In this document: positions 17,047 to 25,544 of the stretch, piece after piece
Position numbering within the stretch: position 1 is the first letter of the stretch
How the letters are laid out: every line of letters starts with the position of its first letter
NCBI GenBank assembly: GCA_964508975.1
Contig: CAZDVQ010000014.1
Span: 1 to 64,000, forward strand
Source of the DNA: CAZDVQ01 sp964508975
GTDB lineage: Bacteria > Bacteroidota > Bacteroidia > Chitinophagales > Saprospiraceae
Direction of reading: 5' to 3'
Length of the DNA stretch: 64,000 nucleotides
Position numbers and translations under genes: made by a program
Notes under the pieces: generated by a model
Seen by the model: only the letters and a program-made list of their open reading frames with translations
Database searches by the model: none
What the model was told of the DNA's origin: nothing

Positions 17047-17140
17047 ATTGATGATCTTGAAGGTAAATACGAAGTTTTGACTATGATCCCATCCTTTTTG
17101 GGCCACAGGCAGCACATATACAAAAAGTGAAAAAAAATAC

Positions 17141-17148
17141 TATTTTTG
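17141..17148 (+). promoter_or_regulatory. Putative -7 element for the pnt operon
   Basis: TATTTTTG matches TAnnTTTG and lies 22 bp before the TTG start of pntAA. Confidence 0.6.
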
Positions 17149-17170
17149 TAATACCTAAAACCAAAATGCC

Positions 17171-18298
17171 TTGCGATTAACTGTACTCAAAGAAACGAAA
17201 GCCCGCGAACGGCGGGTTGCGTTAAGCCCCGATCTGGTTAAACAACTAACCAAAGCAGGTTTTACCTGTAGCATTGAATCTGGCGCGGGCGAGCTAGCCA
17301 GTTTCCTGGACCAAGCCTACCGCGATGCCGGTGCCGAGGTGCTCAGCGACAAGAACGCCCTGCTGGCCAATACCCAGGTATTGCTGAAGGTTAATGCCCC
17401 TACAGCCGAGGAAATAGCCTTGCTGCCCGAGGGTGCGGCCAGTATCTCGTACCTGTATGCCTACACGGATAAAACCCTGGTAGAGCAGCTTAATGCCCGC
17501 AAAATATCAGCCTTCTCGATGGATGCCGTGCCGCGTATAACACGTGCCCAGAACATGGACGCGCTGAGCTCGCAGGCCAACTTGGCTGGCTACAAGGCCG
17601 TGCTGATGGGCGCCAACGCACTGGGTAAAATTTTCCCCTTGATGATGACCGCAGCTGGTACGCTTACACCTGCCCGTGTACTTATTTTTGGTGCGGGTGT
17701 AGCAGGTTTGCAAGCCATTGCCACCGCCAAACGCCTGGGTGCCGTGGTTGAAGTAACCGATGTTCGACCAGAAACCAAGGAACAAGTTGAATCGCTGGGC
17801 GGCCGTTTCCTGGAAGTAGAGGTTGAAAACGCCGTGAAAGTGGAAGGCGGTTATGCCAAGGAAGTATCGGCTGAGTTCCTGCAAAAACAGCAAGAACTCA
17901 TCAGCTCTCGCATCAAGGAAGCCGACATCGTGATAACCACCGCGCTGGTGATGGGTCGCAAAGCACCCGTACTGGTGAGCGAGGACATGGTAAAAAGCAT
18001 GAAACCAGGCTCGGTAATCGTTGACATGGCCGTGGAATCTGGCGGTAACTGCGCCATCAGCGAGGTGCATGAAACCGTGGTAAAATATGGCGTTACTATT
18101 ATCGGCGAGGCCAACCTGCCCGCGCTGCTGGCCGTGCACGCATCCGACCTGTACGCGCGCAACGTGAGCAACTTGCTGAAACACCTGGCCACCAAGGACG
18201 GCTTCAAGTGGGAACTAGAGGAGGACATCACCAAGGGATGCCTCATTACCCACCAAGGTGCCACCGTGCATGCCTTCACGAAGGAAAAATTAGCTTAA
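17171..18298 (+). CDS. pntAA: Proton-translocating NAD(P) transhydrogenase subunit alpha part 1
   Basis: Domain I (NAD-binding) of proton-translocating transhydrogenase, which couples hydride transfer between NADH and NADP+ to proton entry and supplies NADPH. At 375 aa it is the soluble alpha-1 form of the split (three-gene) enzyme. The alanine-dehydrogenase/PNT N-terminal domain (VLKETKARERRVALSPD) is followed by the signature RITRAQNMDALSSQANLAGY and the Rossmann loop GAGVAGLQAIATAKRLGA. The start is a TTG at 17171; a nearby ATG at 17166 is out of frame. It is the first gene of the operon, 19 bp before pntAB. Confidence 0.95.
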   Translation: MRLTVLKETKARERRVALSPDLVKQLTKAGFTCSIESGAGELASFLDQAYRDAGAEVLSDKNALLANTQVLLKVNAPTAEEIALLPEGAASISYLYAYTDKTLVEQLNARKISAFSMDAVPRITRAQNMDALSSQANLAGYKAVLMGANALGKIFPLMMTAAGTLTPARVLIFGAGVAGLQAIATAKRLGAVVEVTDVRPETKEQVESLGGRFLEVEVENAVKVEGGYAKEVSAEFLQKQQELISSRIKEADIVITTALVMGRKAPVLVSEDMVKSMKPGSVIVDMAVESGGNCAISEVHETVVKYGVTIIGEANLPALLAVHASDLYARNVSNLLKHLATKDGFKWELEEDITKGCLITHQGATVHAFTKEKLA

Positions 18299-18317
18299 TC
18301 CCTAAAAAAACAATCCC

Positions 18318-18608
18318 ATGACGATAGATCAATTCTTGATGCTGACCTATGTACTTGTGCTAGCATCGTTTGTAGGCTTTGAATTAATTGCCAAGGTGCC
18401 GCCCACGCTGCACACCCCTTTGATGTCGGGCTCCAACGCTATTTCAGGTATCACCATTGTAGGTGCTATCCTGTGTACCAACGAGCTTGGCTACGGCACG
18501 GCCAGTAAAATCTTGGGCATGATAGCCCTGGTGCTGGCCACCATCAACGTGGTAGGTGGCTATGTGGTTACCGACCGAATGTTGCGCATGTTCAAGAAAA
18601 AGGCATAG
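18318..18608 (+). CDS. pntAB: Transhydrogenase subunit alpha part 2 (membrane domain)
   Basis: A 96-aa integral membrane protein forming the alpha-2 part of domain II, the proton channel of transhydrogenase. About three hydrophobic helices are visible (LTYVLVLASFVGFELI; ISGITIVGAILCTN; ILGMIALVLATINVVGGYVV), and the tail MLRMFKKK is the typical end. It is between pntAA and pntB with short gaps (19 and 28 bp), which fits a tight operon. Confidence 0.95.
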   Translation: MTIDQFLMLTYVLVLASFVGFELIAKVPPTLHTPLMSGSNAISGITIVGAILCTNELGYGTASKILGMIALVLATINVVGGYVVTDRMLRMFKKKA

Positions 18609-18636
18609 CCATTAATAACGCTTACAAACAACTATC

Positions 18637-20037
18637 ATGGAAACCAAAGAACTCCTGATTAAAATAGCCTACCTCGTGGCATCGGTCATCTTCATCATCG
18701 GTATCAAGATGATGAATAAAACCAGCCAAGCCAGGCAAGGCAACCAACTCTCGGCCGTGGGTATGTTTATCGCCACGCTGGCTACTTTATTGCAAATTGA
18801 TTTGCTCACCTTACCCGAGATGCTGGCTTGCATCGCCGTTGGCTCAGCCATTGGTGCATACTTCGCCATCAAGGTTGAAATGACCAAAATGCCCGAGATG
18901 GTGGCCATTTTCAACGGTTTTGGCGGCTTGGCCTCGGTGGCTGTAGCAGCTTCTGATTACTGGCTCCGCAACCAGGTTAGCCCACAGCCCGTGAGCCTTA
19001 TTGTGGCCATTAGTATTGTACTAAGCGTGTTTATCGGTGGTATTACCTTCACCGGTTCGTACATTGCTTATGCCAAGTTGAGCGGTAAAGTAAACGGTGG
19101 CTCTGTACAGTTTACGGGTCAGCATTTGCTCAACCTTTTGTTGTTCATCGGGGCTATTGGAGCGAGTATCTGGCTGATTATGGACCCATCTAACCCCATT
19201 GGCCTGTATGTATTGGTAGGTATCTCATTGCTGTTGGGCGTGCTGACGGTTATCCCGATTGGCGGTGCCGACATGCCCGTGGTGATATCGCTGCTCAACT
19301 CATATTCTGGTATTGCAGCCTGTACAACGGGTTTCGTGCTCAACAACTCGGTATTGATCATTGCTGGGGCACTGGTAGGTGCGTCGGGGATTATCCTGAC
19401 CAACATCATGTGTAAGGCCATGAATCGATCGCTCATCAGCGTGTTGCTGGGTGGATTTGGTGCAACCACGGGCTCGGCCGGTGCTGCTGATGGGGGTTCC
19501 GACATCGTGGTGAAAGAGGTTGGTCCCGACGAGACCGCCATGTTGTTCGAGGGAGCTTCTTCGGTTATCATCGTGCCGGGTTACGGTATGGCGGTGGCCC
19601 AGGCGCAGCACGTTATTCGCGAAATCATGGACTTCCTGGAGAAGAAAAACATCAGCGTGAAATTTGCCATCCACCCCGTGGCCGGCCGTATGCCTGGGCA
19701 CATGAACGTGTTACTGGCTGAATCGAACGTGCCCTACGATAAGCTGGTGGAGATGGACGACATCAACGACGAGTTCAGCAATACCGATGTGGTGCTCATC
19801 GTGGGTGCCAACGATATCGTGAACCCAGCCGCTCGCTCAAACCCGCAAAGCCCAATTTACGGTATGCCTATTTTGAATGCCGACAAGGCCCGTACGGTCA
19901 TCGTGTCCAAACGAAGCATGGCTGCTGGCTACGCTGGTATCGAGAACGAGCTGTTCGGTTACCCCAACTGCTTGATGTTGTTCGGCGACGCCAAATCATC
20001 CTTGACTAAAGTACTGACCGCTCTAAAAGAAATGTAG
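18637..20037 (+). CDS. pntB: NAD(P) transhydrogenase subunit beta
   Basis: A 466-aa beta subunit: eight or nine membrane helices (the rest of the proton channel) in the first about 280 residues, then the NADP(H)-binding domain III. Recognisable blocks are GGADMPVVISLLNSYSG, the domain III loop GYGMAVAQAQHVIREI, HPVAGRMPGHMNVLLAE, GANDIVNPAA and SKRSMAAGYAG. Together with pntAA and pntAB it makes the complete complex. It ends before a 7-bp array and a GC-rich repeat, with no clear hairpin terminator. Confidence 0.96.
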   Translation: METKELLIKIAYLVASVIFIIGIKMMNKTSQARQGNQLSAVGMFIATLATLLQIDLLTLPEMLACIAVGSAIGAYFAIKVEMTKMPEMVAIFNGFGGLASVAVAASDYWLRNQVSPQPVSLIVAISIVLSVFIGGITFTGSYIAYAKLSGKVNGGSVQFTGQHLLNLLLFIGAIGASIWLIMDPSNPIGLYVLVGISLLLGVLTVIPIGGADMPVVISLLNSYSGIAACTTGFVLNNSVLIIAGALVGASGIILTNIMCKAMNRSLISVLLGGFGATTGSAGAADGGSDIVVKEVGPDETAMLFEGASSVIIVPGYGMAVAQAQHVIREIMDFLEKKNISVKFAIHPVAGRMPGHMNVLLAESNVPYDKLVEMDDINDEFSNTDVVLIVGANDIVNPAARSNPQSPIYGMPILNADKARTVIVSKRSMAAGYAGIENELFGYPNCLMLFGDAKSSLTKVLTALKEM

Positions 20038-20040
20038 GTT

Positions 20041-20135
20041 TTAGTTATTAGGGGTTAATTATTAGGTATTAGGGGTTAGTACCTTAAAGTCGTCCATGAT
20101 TCACAAATAATAATTAATAATTAACAACTAATAAT
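20041..20135. repeat. Two 7-bp periodic arrays (TTAGNNN and TAATAAT)
   Basis: 20041-20082: TTAGTTA, TTAGGGG, TTAATTA, TTAGGTA, TTAGGGG, TTAGTAC. 20108-20135: TAATAAT, TAATAAT, TAACAAC, TAATAAT. The second runs into TATTTGGGCG, the edge of the GC-rich element that follows. Confidence 0.9.
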
Positions 20136-20139
20136 TATT

Positions 20140-20283
20140 TGGGCGTGTCCCTCGCAGCACATGGCGTATTTTGATACGCCATGTGCTTGCGCTCGGGTCG
20201 CTCCCCTACACGCTCGCTATCCGCTCGGTGCTGCGCACCGCCGCCTTCGGCGGCGCGTTCCGGGCAGCTCACGCGGGGTTGCG
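20140..20283 (+). repeat. GC-rich structured intergenic element, type B
   Basis: GGGCGTGTCCCTCGCAGC, the hairpin ATGGCGTATTTTGATACGCC (extended on both sides), ACACGCTCGCTATCCGCTCG, GCCGCCTTCGGCGGC and the end TTCCGGGCAGCTCACGCG. Very close to 11654-11785. Confidence 0.9.
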
Positions 20284-20298
20284 GTAAATAAAATATAA

Positions 20299-21177
20299 AT
20301 GACCATCTCCGCCTACGCTACCGCCATGTTCGCCTCCTGGTATTTCATCGAGGAGTACGGCTTGCTATTTGACGCTGGCGACGGGCTCATGGCAGGCTTA
20401 CTCCAGAAAAGCCGCAAAATAGAACATGTTTTTATATCGCATCCCGACCGCGACCACCTCACGGGCTTGTTGCAGTTTAACCAGTTGAATGCCCGAGAAG
20501 GCGGCAAACCCCGTATTTATTACCCCGCCGATAGCGGCTCATTCCCTGCCCTAGAGCAGTTTTCTAAGCAGTTCGATCCACATGTTGTGGCCAGTACCTG
20601 GCTACCCATCCGCGATGGCGAAAAAATTTGGATCAGGGAAGATATGTACGTGCAAGCCCTGCGCAACAACCATATCCCCGCTGCTCCAGGCATCGACAAA
20701 AGCTTTGGCTACAAGTTGGTACAAGTACGCCGCAAACTGAAACCCGCCTTGGCCGCACTCAGCCCCGACGAGATTAAAACCCAGATACAAAACCTAGGCA
20801 AGGAAGCCTGCACCGATGCTACCGAGCAACTGCTATTCGCCTACTCCGGTGATACCCCTGCTGAAAACTTCGAACAATGGGATGGCGCCGCCATATTGGT
20901 ACACGAGGCCACTTTCCTCGGGCCGAGTATCGACAAAACAGCACCCAGCCACAGTGCTAAACACAGTACGCTGGATGCTGTTCTAAGTCATTTGGCCCCG
21001 CTTCAAATCGGCCAACTGGTGCTGGGGCATTTTTCATCGCGGTATTCCGCCGAGCTGATTGATGAAACCATCATCAAGCTATGCCAGGTGTATGAAGTAC
21101 CTTTTCCGGTGTACCGCATCTTACCGGGCGAGGTAAGCCGCGATATATTGGGTCAGGATCCTATATACCGGCCTTAG
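20299..21177 (+). CDS. MBL-fold metallo-hydrolase (RNase Z-like)
   Basis: A 292-aa metallo-beta-lactamase-fold protein. The metal motif near residue 47 reads SHPDRDHLTG, so the usual HxHxDH is HxDxDH with the second His replaced by Asp. Further metal ligands are likely in YSGDT (Asp) and VLGHFSSRY (His). The late HEATFL and HSTLDAV segments resemble RNase Z/arylsulfatase-type members. Substrate unknown; true tRNase Z activity is uncertain given the altered motif. Its stop overlaps the stop of the convergent exported-protein gene by three bases, so the two transcripts must overlap. Confidence 0.8.
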   Translation: MTISAYATAMFASWYFIEEYGLLFDAGDGLMAGLLQKSRKIEHVFISHPDRDHLTGLLQFNQLNAREGGKPRIYYPADSGSFPALEQFSKQFDPHVVASTWLPIRDGEKIWIREDMYVQALRNNHIPAAPGIDKSFGYKLVQVRRKLKPALAALSPDEIKTQIQNLGKEACTDATEQLLFAYSGDTPAENFEQWDGAAILVHEATFLGPSIDKTAPSHSAKHSTLDAVLSHLAPLQIGQLVLGHFSSRYSAELIDETIIKLCQVYEVPFPVYRILPGEVSRDILGQDPIYRP

Positions 21178-22373
21178 CGCCAGTCGTCAAATGTAATCGA
21201 CTCGGCGTTGCGGCCATGCCACATGTATATTTCCTGCACAACACCATCTTGGTGCAACAAGCCAATACAGCCAAATTTAGTATTCACGAAGCTCATATCA
21301 CTTTCGCTGCGGCTTAGTTTGCCTAGCAACTTGATAGCGTCTTTCAGGGGTGCACCCAGGATTTTCTCAAGACCTTTACCTTGAAACTTATCGCGGATGT
21401 TGATACAATCCATCCCGGTGTACATGAAAAAATCATGGTCGAGGTAAAACACACCGCCGCCACGGTTATAGCCAGCACCCTCTTCCGTTTCGCCGGTAAA
21501 ACAAGGCAGTACTTTTTTCACGTTGACCATGCTCGCCTTCCCGTCGAGACCGTTGATGGTCCCCTTGGTCAGGTCGACGATAAGTTCTGGGCAAACACCT
21601 TTGGTCGAGATTTCAACGTTAACGGCTTCGGCTTCCTCCGGTACTGGTGCACCTTCAACCACCCAGGTCGCAAACACTTCCGATATTTTCCAAGTGCTGT
21701 TGCTGTACTTGGTTGGGCGCGCCTCGATGTAAGAGAAAAAGGCCAAGAGGTCATCGATGGTAATTTGCTGCATCATGTCAAGCAGGTATAAACCTTCATA
21801 GGGGCCTTGTTCAATCAGGATATCATCCATTTGCTCGAGCATGGCGGCCCCGGTGCGGTGAATATCCACCACTAGGCTAGATAGGCTGTTCCATTCCGCT
21901 TCTTCGTCGTAAAAAGCCACATCATCAAAGCGGGGGTTGAAGAGCGATCCTTCTTCCACGTCGTTAAAGCTCACGAGGTAGCGGCGTAACATGAAAAAGC
22001 TAGAGTAGTAGTTCGACTTGGGGAAAGTAGCGTCAACCTGGGCTACATGTGCAAATAGCGCAATGCTGAACACTTGGCTTTTAGCAATTTTAATGCGGGC
22101 CACACCGCGGTCTTTCAACACATCGGTCACTAAAAAGGTGGCCAAAATTTGGTCTTCATCGCCATCGCCCTCTTCAAAAGGACGGAGGATGACACCACTG
22201 GAATTTTTCAGCACCCCAAAACCGGGGTCTATTTTCATCAGTGCGATAGCGTTTTGGTCGTCTTCTTTTTCAACGACAATGATATCGAACAACACTGATC
22301 CAGAACTGGTTTGTGCCATACCGAGGATGTTGGTGCACATCATGAACAGGAGGGGCAGGAGGATTTTTTGCAT
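21174..22373 (-). CDS. Exported protein of unknown function
   Basis: 399 aa that I do not recognise. A signal peptide is clear (MQKILLPLLFMMCTNILGMAQ). The mature protein is acidic with beta-rich stretches (VLFDIIVVEKEDDQN, GDGDEDQILATFLV) and a helical middle (MLEQMDDILIEQGPYEGLYL). Near the C-terminus it carries a Gly-rich turn followed by YLDHDFFMYTGMDC. It converges with and overlaps the MBL-fold gene by three bases. Upstream lie two copies of a TTAATGG array and GC-rich repeats, so it is probably a monocistronic gene. Confidence 0.7.
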   Translation of the reverse strand: MQKILLPLLFMMCTNILGMAQTSSGSVLFDIIVVEKEDDQNAIALMKIDPGFGVLKNSSGVILRPFEEGDGDEDQILATFLVTDVLKDRGVARIKIAKSQVFSIALFAHVAQVDATFPKSNYYSSFFMLRRYLVSFNDVEEGSLFNPRFDDVAFYDEEAEWNSLSSLVVDIHRTGAAMLEQMDDILIEQGPYEGLYLLDMMQQITIDDLLAFFSYIEARPTKYSNSTWKISEVFATWVVEGAPVPEEAEAVNVEISTKGVCPELIVDLTKGTINGLDGKASMVNVKKVLPCFTGETEEGAGYNRGGGVFYLDHDFFMYTGMDCINIRDKFQGKGLEKILGAPLKDAIKLLGKLSRSESDMSFVNTKFGCIGLLHQDGVVQEIYMWHGRNAESITFDDWR

Positions 22374-22447
22374 GGTACTTGGGTTTTGTTGATGTAAAAG
22401 TAACGGCCAGCGGTGGGCGAATCTTCTACGTAAAATACCGTATTTTT

Positions 22448-22539
22448 TTAATGGTTAATGATAAAGGGTTAATGGTTAATGACGGGTAGGGGCGCACCTT
22501 TGTTTTAATGGTTAATGATAAAGGGCTAATGGTTAATGA
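22448..22539. repeat. Two copies of a 7-bp periodic array (TTAATGN)
   Basis: 22448-22482 and 22505-22539 each read TTAATGG, TTAATGA, TAAAGGG, (T/C)TAATGG, TTAATGA. The 5-unit array itself is duplicated 57 bp apart, each copy followed by a GTAGGGGC string. Confidence 0.9.
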
Positions 22540-22580
22540 CGTGTAGGGGCACGCCAGTAAACCATTCGGCCTGGCCTATT

Positions 22581-22603
22581 GATGTGAGGATTTGAGGATG
22601 ACT
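22581..22603. repeat. Short 8-bp periodic tract (AGGATGTG type)
   Basis: GATGTG, AGGATTTG, AGGATGAC. The same unit forms the longer array at 48266-48313. Confidence 0.65.
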
Positions 22604-22621
22604 TTTACCCACGCTGCTCTC

Positions 22622-22732
22622 AGCTCTTTTTAGCGCCTCCCCCCGGCGCTGCGCGCCGACCCCCTCCACTGCACCCGACGCTGCGCGTCAGGTTGGTAGC
22701 GGGGGTTGAGCCGAGCTCCGCTCGGCTGGGAA
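22622..22732 (+). repeat. GC-rich structured intergenic element, type A
   Basis: GGCGCTGCGCGCCGACCCC, CTCCACTGCACCCGACGC, GTTGGTAGCGGGGGTTGAG and the hairpin GCCGAGCTCCGCTCGGC. Preceded by a GCTCTCA tract and followed by another (22737-22757). Confidence 0.88.
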
Positions 22733-22736
22733 CTCT

Positions 22737-22764
22737 GCTCTCAGCCCTCTGCGCTCATAACTAT
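22737..22764. repeat. 7-bp periodic tract (GCTCTCA type)
   Basis: GCTCTCA, GCCCTCT, GCGCTCA, TAACTAT, leading into GGCCTAGCGATG. The same arrangement precedes the copy at 48354-48455. Confidence 0.75.
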
Positions 22765-22769
22765 CCAAT

Positions 22770-22876
22770 GGCCTAGCGATGCGGAGGGGTGGGCGTTAGC
22801 CCAGACCGCGAAGCGGGCCGAGCGACAGCGAGCCCCGTAGCGTAGCGGCGGCGACCAACGGGAGACGCAGGCCCCA
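22770..22876 (+). repeat. GC-rich structured intergenic element, type C
   Basis: GGCCTAGCGATGCGGAGGGG, CCGAGCGACAGCGAGCCCCG, TAGCGTAGCGGCGGCG, edge GGCCCCAAAAAG. It leads into an 8-bp array. Confidence 0.9.
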
Positions 22877-22881
22877 AAAAG

Positions 22882-22913
22882 AATAAATGATAAAATGAAC
22901 AAATGATGAAATG
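22882..22913. repeat. 8-bp periodic array (AACAAATG type)
   Basis: AATAAATG, ATAAAATG, AACAAATG, ATGAAATG in perfect register, abutting the CCCCAAAAAG edge of the GC-rich element. Confidence 0.88.
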
Positions 22914-22925
22914 ACGTTGGATTAG

Positions 22926-23026
22926 CGATTTTTAGCTAATTTAGCTTTTAACCATCTTTGCCCAATTTTAGCCTTTAGCAAACTTTACCCAATCTTTACC
23001 CAATTTTAAGCCTTTAGCTAATTTCC
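22926..23026. repeat. Direct repeats upstream of the DUF1573 gene
   Basis: Two imperfect direct repeats: CTTTGCCCAATTTTAGCC + TTTAGCAA (22956-22981) and CTTTACCCAATTTTAAGCC + TTTAGCTAA (22994-23021), with an extra CTTTACCCAAT between and further TTTAGCTAAT copies before. They lie just upstream of a promoter-like TACCTTTG, so they could bind a regulator. Confidence 0.65.
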
Positions 23027-23036
23027 AAAAATTACT

Positions 23037-23044
23037 TACCTTTG
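23037..23044 (+). promoter_or_regulatory. Putative -7 element for the DUF1573 gene
   Basis: TACCTTTG matches TAnnTTTG and lies 50 bp before the ATG at 23095. Confidence 0.65.
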
Positions 23045-23094
23045 CCTAAACTTTTAGTCGTTAAACGTATTTAATAGTCAAACTACATTTAAAC

Positions 23095-23673
23095 ATGAAC
23101 AAGTCAAATATCTTTTTGAGCTTTGTAGCTGTACTTACCCTTTTCTTGGCTGCCTGCGGCGGTGGTGCCGATGTGAACGCTGATGAAGTGAAAAGCAAAG
23201 CCATGGGCGAGACCCCAGGTAACACTGCTCCAAGCAACCCAACAGTAAGCCTTGACAACACCCAGCCCGTTAATGCTAGCGAAACCCCTGCACAAACACC
23301 GGTGGTTGACCCTGCCACTGCCACTAAAATCAAATTCGACAAAGACGTGTTCGACTTTGGTACCGTGAAAGCTGGTGAAAAAGTGAAACACGTGTACAAA
23401 TTCAAAAACACCGGTAGCAAGCCTTTGACAATCACCGATGCAAAAGGTAGCTGCGGTTGTACCGTACCAGAATGGCCTAAAGCCCCAATCGCTCCAGGTG
23501 CTACTGGCGAAATCAAGGTTGAATTCGACTCGGCCAACAAGTCTGGCCAACAAGAAAAAACCGTTACTATCACAGCTAATACCGACCCTGCTACCACGGT
23601 TATCCGTATCAAAGGTGAAGTTATTGCTGACCCTGCTGCCGAGAAAAAAGGCGAAGGCATCCAAGTTAAATAA
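23095..23673 (+). CDS. DUF1573 lipoprotein
   Basis: A 192-aa envelope lipoprotein of the DUF1573 family, whose members have an immunoglobulin/MSP-like (ASPM-SPD-2-Hydin type) fold. The signal peptide ends in the lipobox LAAC (MNKSNIFLSFVAVLTLFLAAC, quoted without a break of motif). A Thr/Pro/Asn-rich linker follows to residue about 80. The DUF1573 domain then carries the hallmarks DFGTVKAGEKVKHVYKFKN and the disulfide-like SCGCTVPEWPKAPI. The role is unknown for the family, though many copies occur in Bacteroidota envelopes. It has its own promoter element and a strong terminator, so it is monocistronic. Confidence 0.88.
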   Translation: MNKSNIFLSFVAVLTLFLAACGGGADVNADEVKSKAMGETPGNTAPSNPTVSLDNTQPVNASETPAQTPVVDPATATKIKFDKDVFDFGTVKAGEKVKHVYKFKNTGSKPLTITDAKGSCGCTVPEWPKAPIAPGATGEIKVEFDSANKSGQQEKTVTITANTDPATTVIRIKGEVIADPAAEKKGEGIQVK

Positions 23674-23695
23674 TACCGATACCTTTTTTGTAATG

Positions 23696-23730
23696 ACACC
23701 CCAAGTACACTGGTATTTGGGGTGTTTTTT
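23696..23730 (+). terminator. Rho-independent terminator
   Basis: ACACCCCAA ... TTGGGGTGT followed by T's. It ends the DUF1573 transcript and lies just before the methyltransferase ATG. Confidence 0.88.
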
Positions 23731-23751
23731 ATTGTTTTAGCCCCCATCGAC

Positions 23752-24468
23752 ATGTCGAACCTTGGCACACTTTACCTCATCCCTAGCCCGCTGGGTAACA
23801 GCAGGGCCGCCGTTTTGCCCGAGTATGAGCTTGACATCGTGCGGCAGTTGCAAGGCTTTATCACCGAGCGTGGTAAAACGGCCCGCCAATTTTTGAAACA
23901 AGTGATACCAGACATCGCGTTTGGCAACATGGTGTTTTTTGAGCTCAACAAACATACCGAGGCACAAGACTTGGCCGAGATGCTGCAAACCTTGCAAAAA
24001 GGGCAATCGCTTGGGCTGATTTCTGAAGCTGGCTGCCCCGGCGTAGCCGACCCCGGTGCTCAAATCGTGGCACTGGCCCATCAGAACGGCATCAAAGTAG
24101 TACCTTTAATAGGTCCATCAGCTGTACTCATGAGCCTCATGGCCTCGGGCATGAATGGCCAAGGCTTTAGTTTTCACGGTTATTTACCCGTAAAACCTGC
24201 TGAACGGGCCAAAGCCTTGCGCGATCTAGAGCAAAAAGTACAACGGGAAGGGCATTCGCAACTATTTATCGAGACGCCCTACCGCAACCAAGCCATGTTG
24301 GAAACCCTGCTGAGTAGCCTACAAGGCAACACAGCGCTGTGCGTGGCAGCCAACATCACCATGCCCGACGAGTTGATATACACCGCCAAGGTATCGGATT
24401 GGAAAAAGCGGAGCTTGCCCGATTTGCAAGACAAGCCCACTGTTTTCATTTTGGGTCAGTTCCAATAA
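23752..24468 (+). CDS. RsmI-like SAM-dependent methyltransferase
   Basis: 238 aa of the tetrapyrrole-methylase (TP_methylase) fold, related to RsmI, which 2'-O-methylates C1402 of 16S rRNA. Visible blocks are GTLYLIPSPLGNS at the N-terminus, the SAM-binding LISEAGCPGVADPGAQIV, and PLIGPSAVLMSLMASGMNGQ with FHGYLP. This matches the Bacteroidota variant, which differs from canonical RsmI in its shorter C-terminus. The start is the ATG at 23752; a longer frame from 23722 would begin inside the terminator. It is convergent with gldB. The rRNA target is inferred from family resemblance. Confidence 0.82.
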   Translation: MSNLGTLYLIPSPLGNSRAAVLPEYELDIVRQLQGFITERGKTARQFLKQVIPDIAFGNMVFFELNKHTEAQDLAEMLQTLQKGQSLGLISEAGCPGVADPGAQIVALAHQNGIKVVPLIGPSAVLMSLMASGMNGQGFSFHGYLPVKPAERAKALRDLEQKVQREGHSQLFIETPYRNQAMLETLLSSLQGNTALCVAANITMPDELIYTAKVSDWKKRSLPDLQDKPTVFILGQFQ

Positions 24469-24486
24469 TTAAATACTGGGGCAAAA

Positions 24487-25497
24487 CTACCCGGGCCTAT
24501 ATTTTTTGAGGATTACCTGTGGGTCTGCAATTTTAAGCAACTCGGCAGGCGTAGCGTTAGGCGTTTTGGCCATGTACTCTTGTACCATCTTGTAGCCAAG
24601 CCATGCACCCGAGTTACCTGGTTTGGCCACGGGATCGGTCTGGTCAAATGGGCCCGGGTTAACGAATTTCATAAAATCGCTCGACTTGGTGGAGAAGAGT
24701 AAGTTCTGGTCCATCAAGAATTTATACAGGCCTTCTTCCGAGCTTTCGAGATATTCCACTTGGGCTCCCGTCATTTTAAAGCGAATGCTATCGGGGGTTT
24801 GAGGCATGAACAAATCGAGGAAGTAGTACTTTTTACCTTCGCGAATCATCTGGTCGAGCATACGTGGGCCCATGGGCGGGCCTGCGAGGTCATCGGCCAG
24901 CATTTCAACCAAAGTAGAAGCCATGTGTTTCTGGTTAAGGGTACGCCTGATGTACATGTAGCCCAGGTTGGGTATGGTTGGATAGATGGGACAATCTTCG
25001 CCCAGGAAAAAATCGAGACCAATGCCTTCAAAATCGGCACCCAGGGGTGCGGCGTAGGAAAACATGGAGATGTAAGCGTGAAAATCAGGAATACTGGCCT
25101 GCGGGAAGTAGTACTTGTAAAACTTCATCGCCTGGGTCAGTTCTTGTTCAAGCCCTTTTAAATCGCCGTGAACTTGCTGGCAGGTATCGTAAATGTGGCG
25201 CACTTCCTTGTTGGTCAAAAAGCCGCGTAGCGCAGCGATAGAATCCTGCTGGCGCTGGTCAATTGGCCCGGCAAGCATGAAAAACTCGGTAAACGATGGG
25301 AAAGAATCCCGCAACATGGCCAACCCTTCGGCCACCTTGTTCGTATCAATCGAGAACAAAACTTGGTCAAAACGTTTAATCTTTACCTCAACGTCGATAT
25401 TTGAAACATCAGGAATATGCTTACCTTTGTTTTTCTTGCAGGCGCCGAGGGCGAGTAACAGCACCGCGGCCATTAGCATTACACGTTTGAATTGCAT
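24487..25497 (-). CDS. gldB: Gliding motility lipoprotein GldB
   Basis: 336 aa. Lipoprotein signal with lipobox LGAC (Cys20) followed by a lysine-rich stretch (KKNKGKH). The body has the GldB pattern: VKIKRFDQVLFSID at the start of the domain, a helical middle (LEQELTQAMKFYKYYFP), FEGIGLDFFLGEDCP and PLAEMLADDLAG-like segments, and a GAWLGYKMVQEYM end. GldB is required for gliding in Flavobacterium, but it also occurs in non-gliders, so motility is not proven. It is divergent from the PorT-like gene with only 47 bp between them. Confidence 0.85.
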   Translation of the reverse strand: MQFKRVMLMAAVLLLALGACKKNKGKHIPDVSNIDVEVKIKRFDQVLFSIDTNKVAEGLAMLRDSFPSFTEFFMLAGPIDQRQQDSIAALRGFLTNKEVRHIYDTCQQVHGDLKGLEQELTQAMKFYKYYFPQASIPDFHAYISMFSYAAPLGADFEGIGLDFFLGEDCPIYPTIPNLGYMYIRRTLNQKHMASTLVEMLADDLAGPPMGPRMLDQMIREGKKYYFLDLFMPQTPDSIRFKMTGAQVEYLESSEEGLYKFLMDQNLLFSTKSSDFMKFVNPGPFDQTDPVAKPGNSGAWLGYKMVQEYMAKTPNATPAELLKIADPQVILKKYRPG

Positions 25498-25544
25498 GAT
25501 TATTTAATTTTAAATACTTATTAACCCGACATAAAACTACAATT

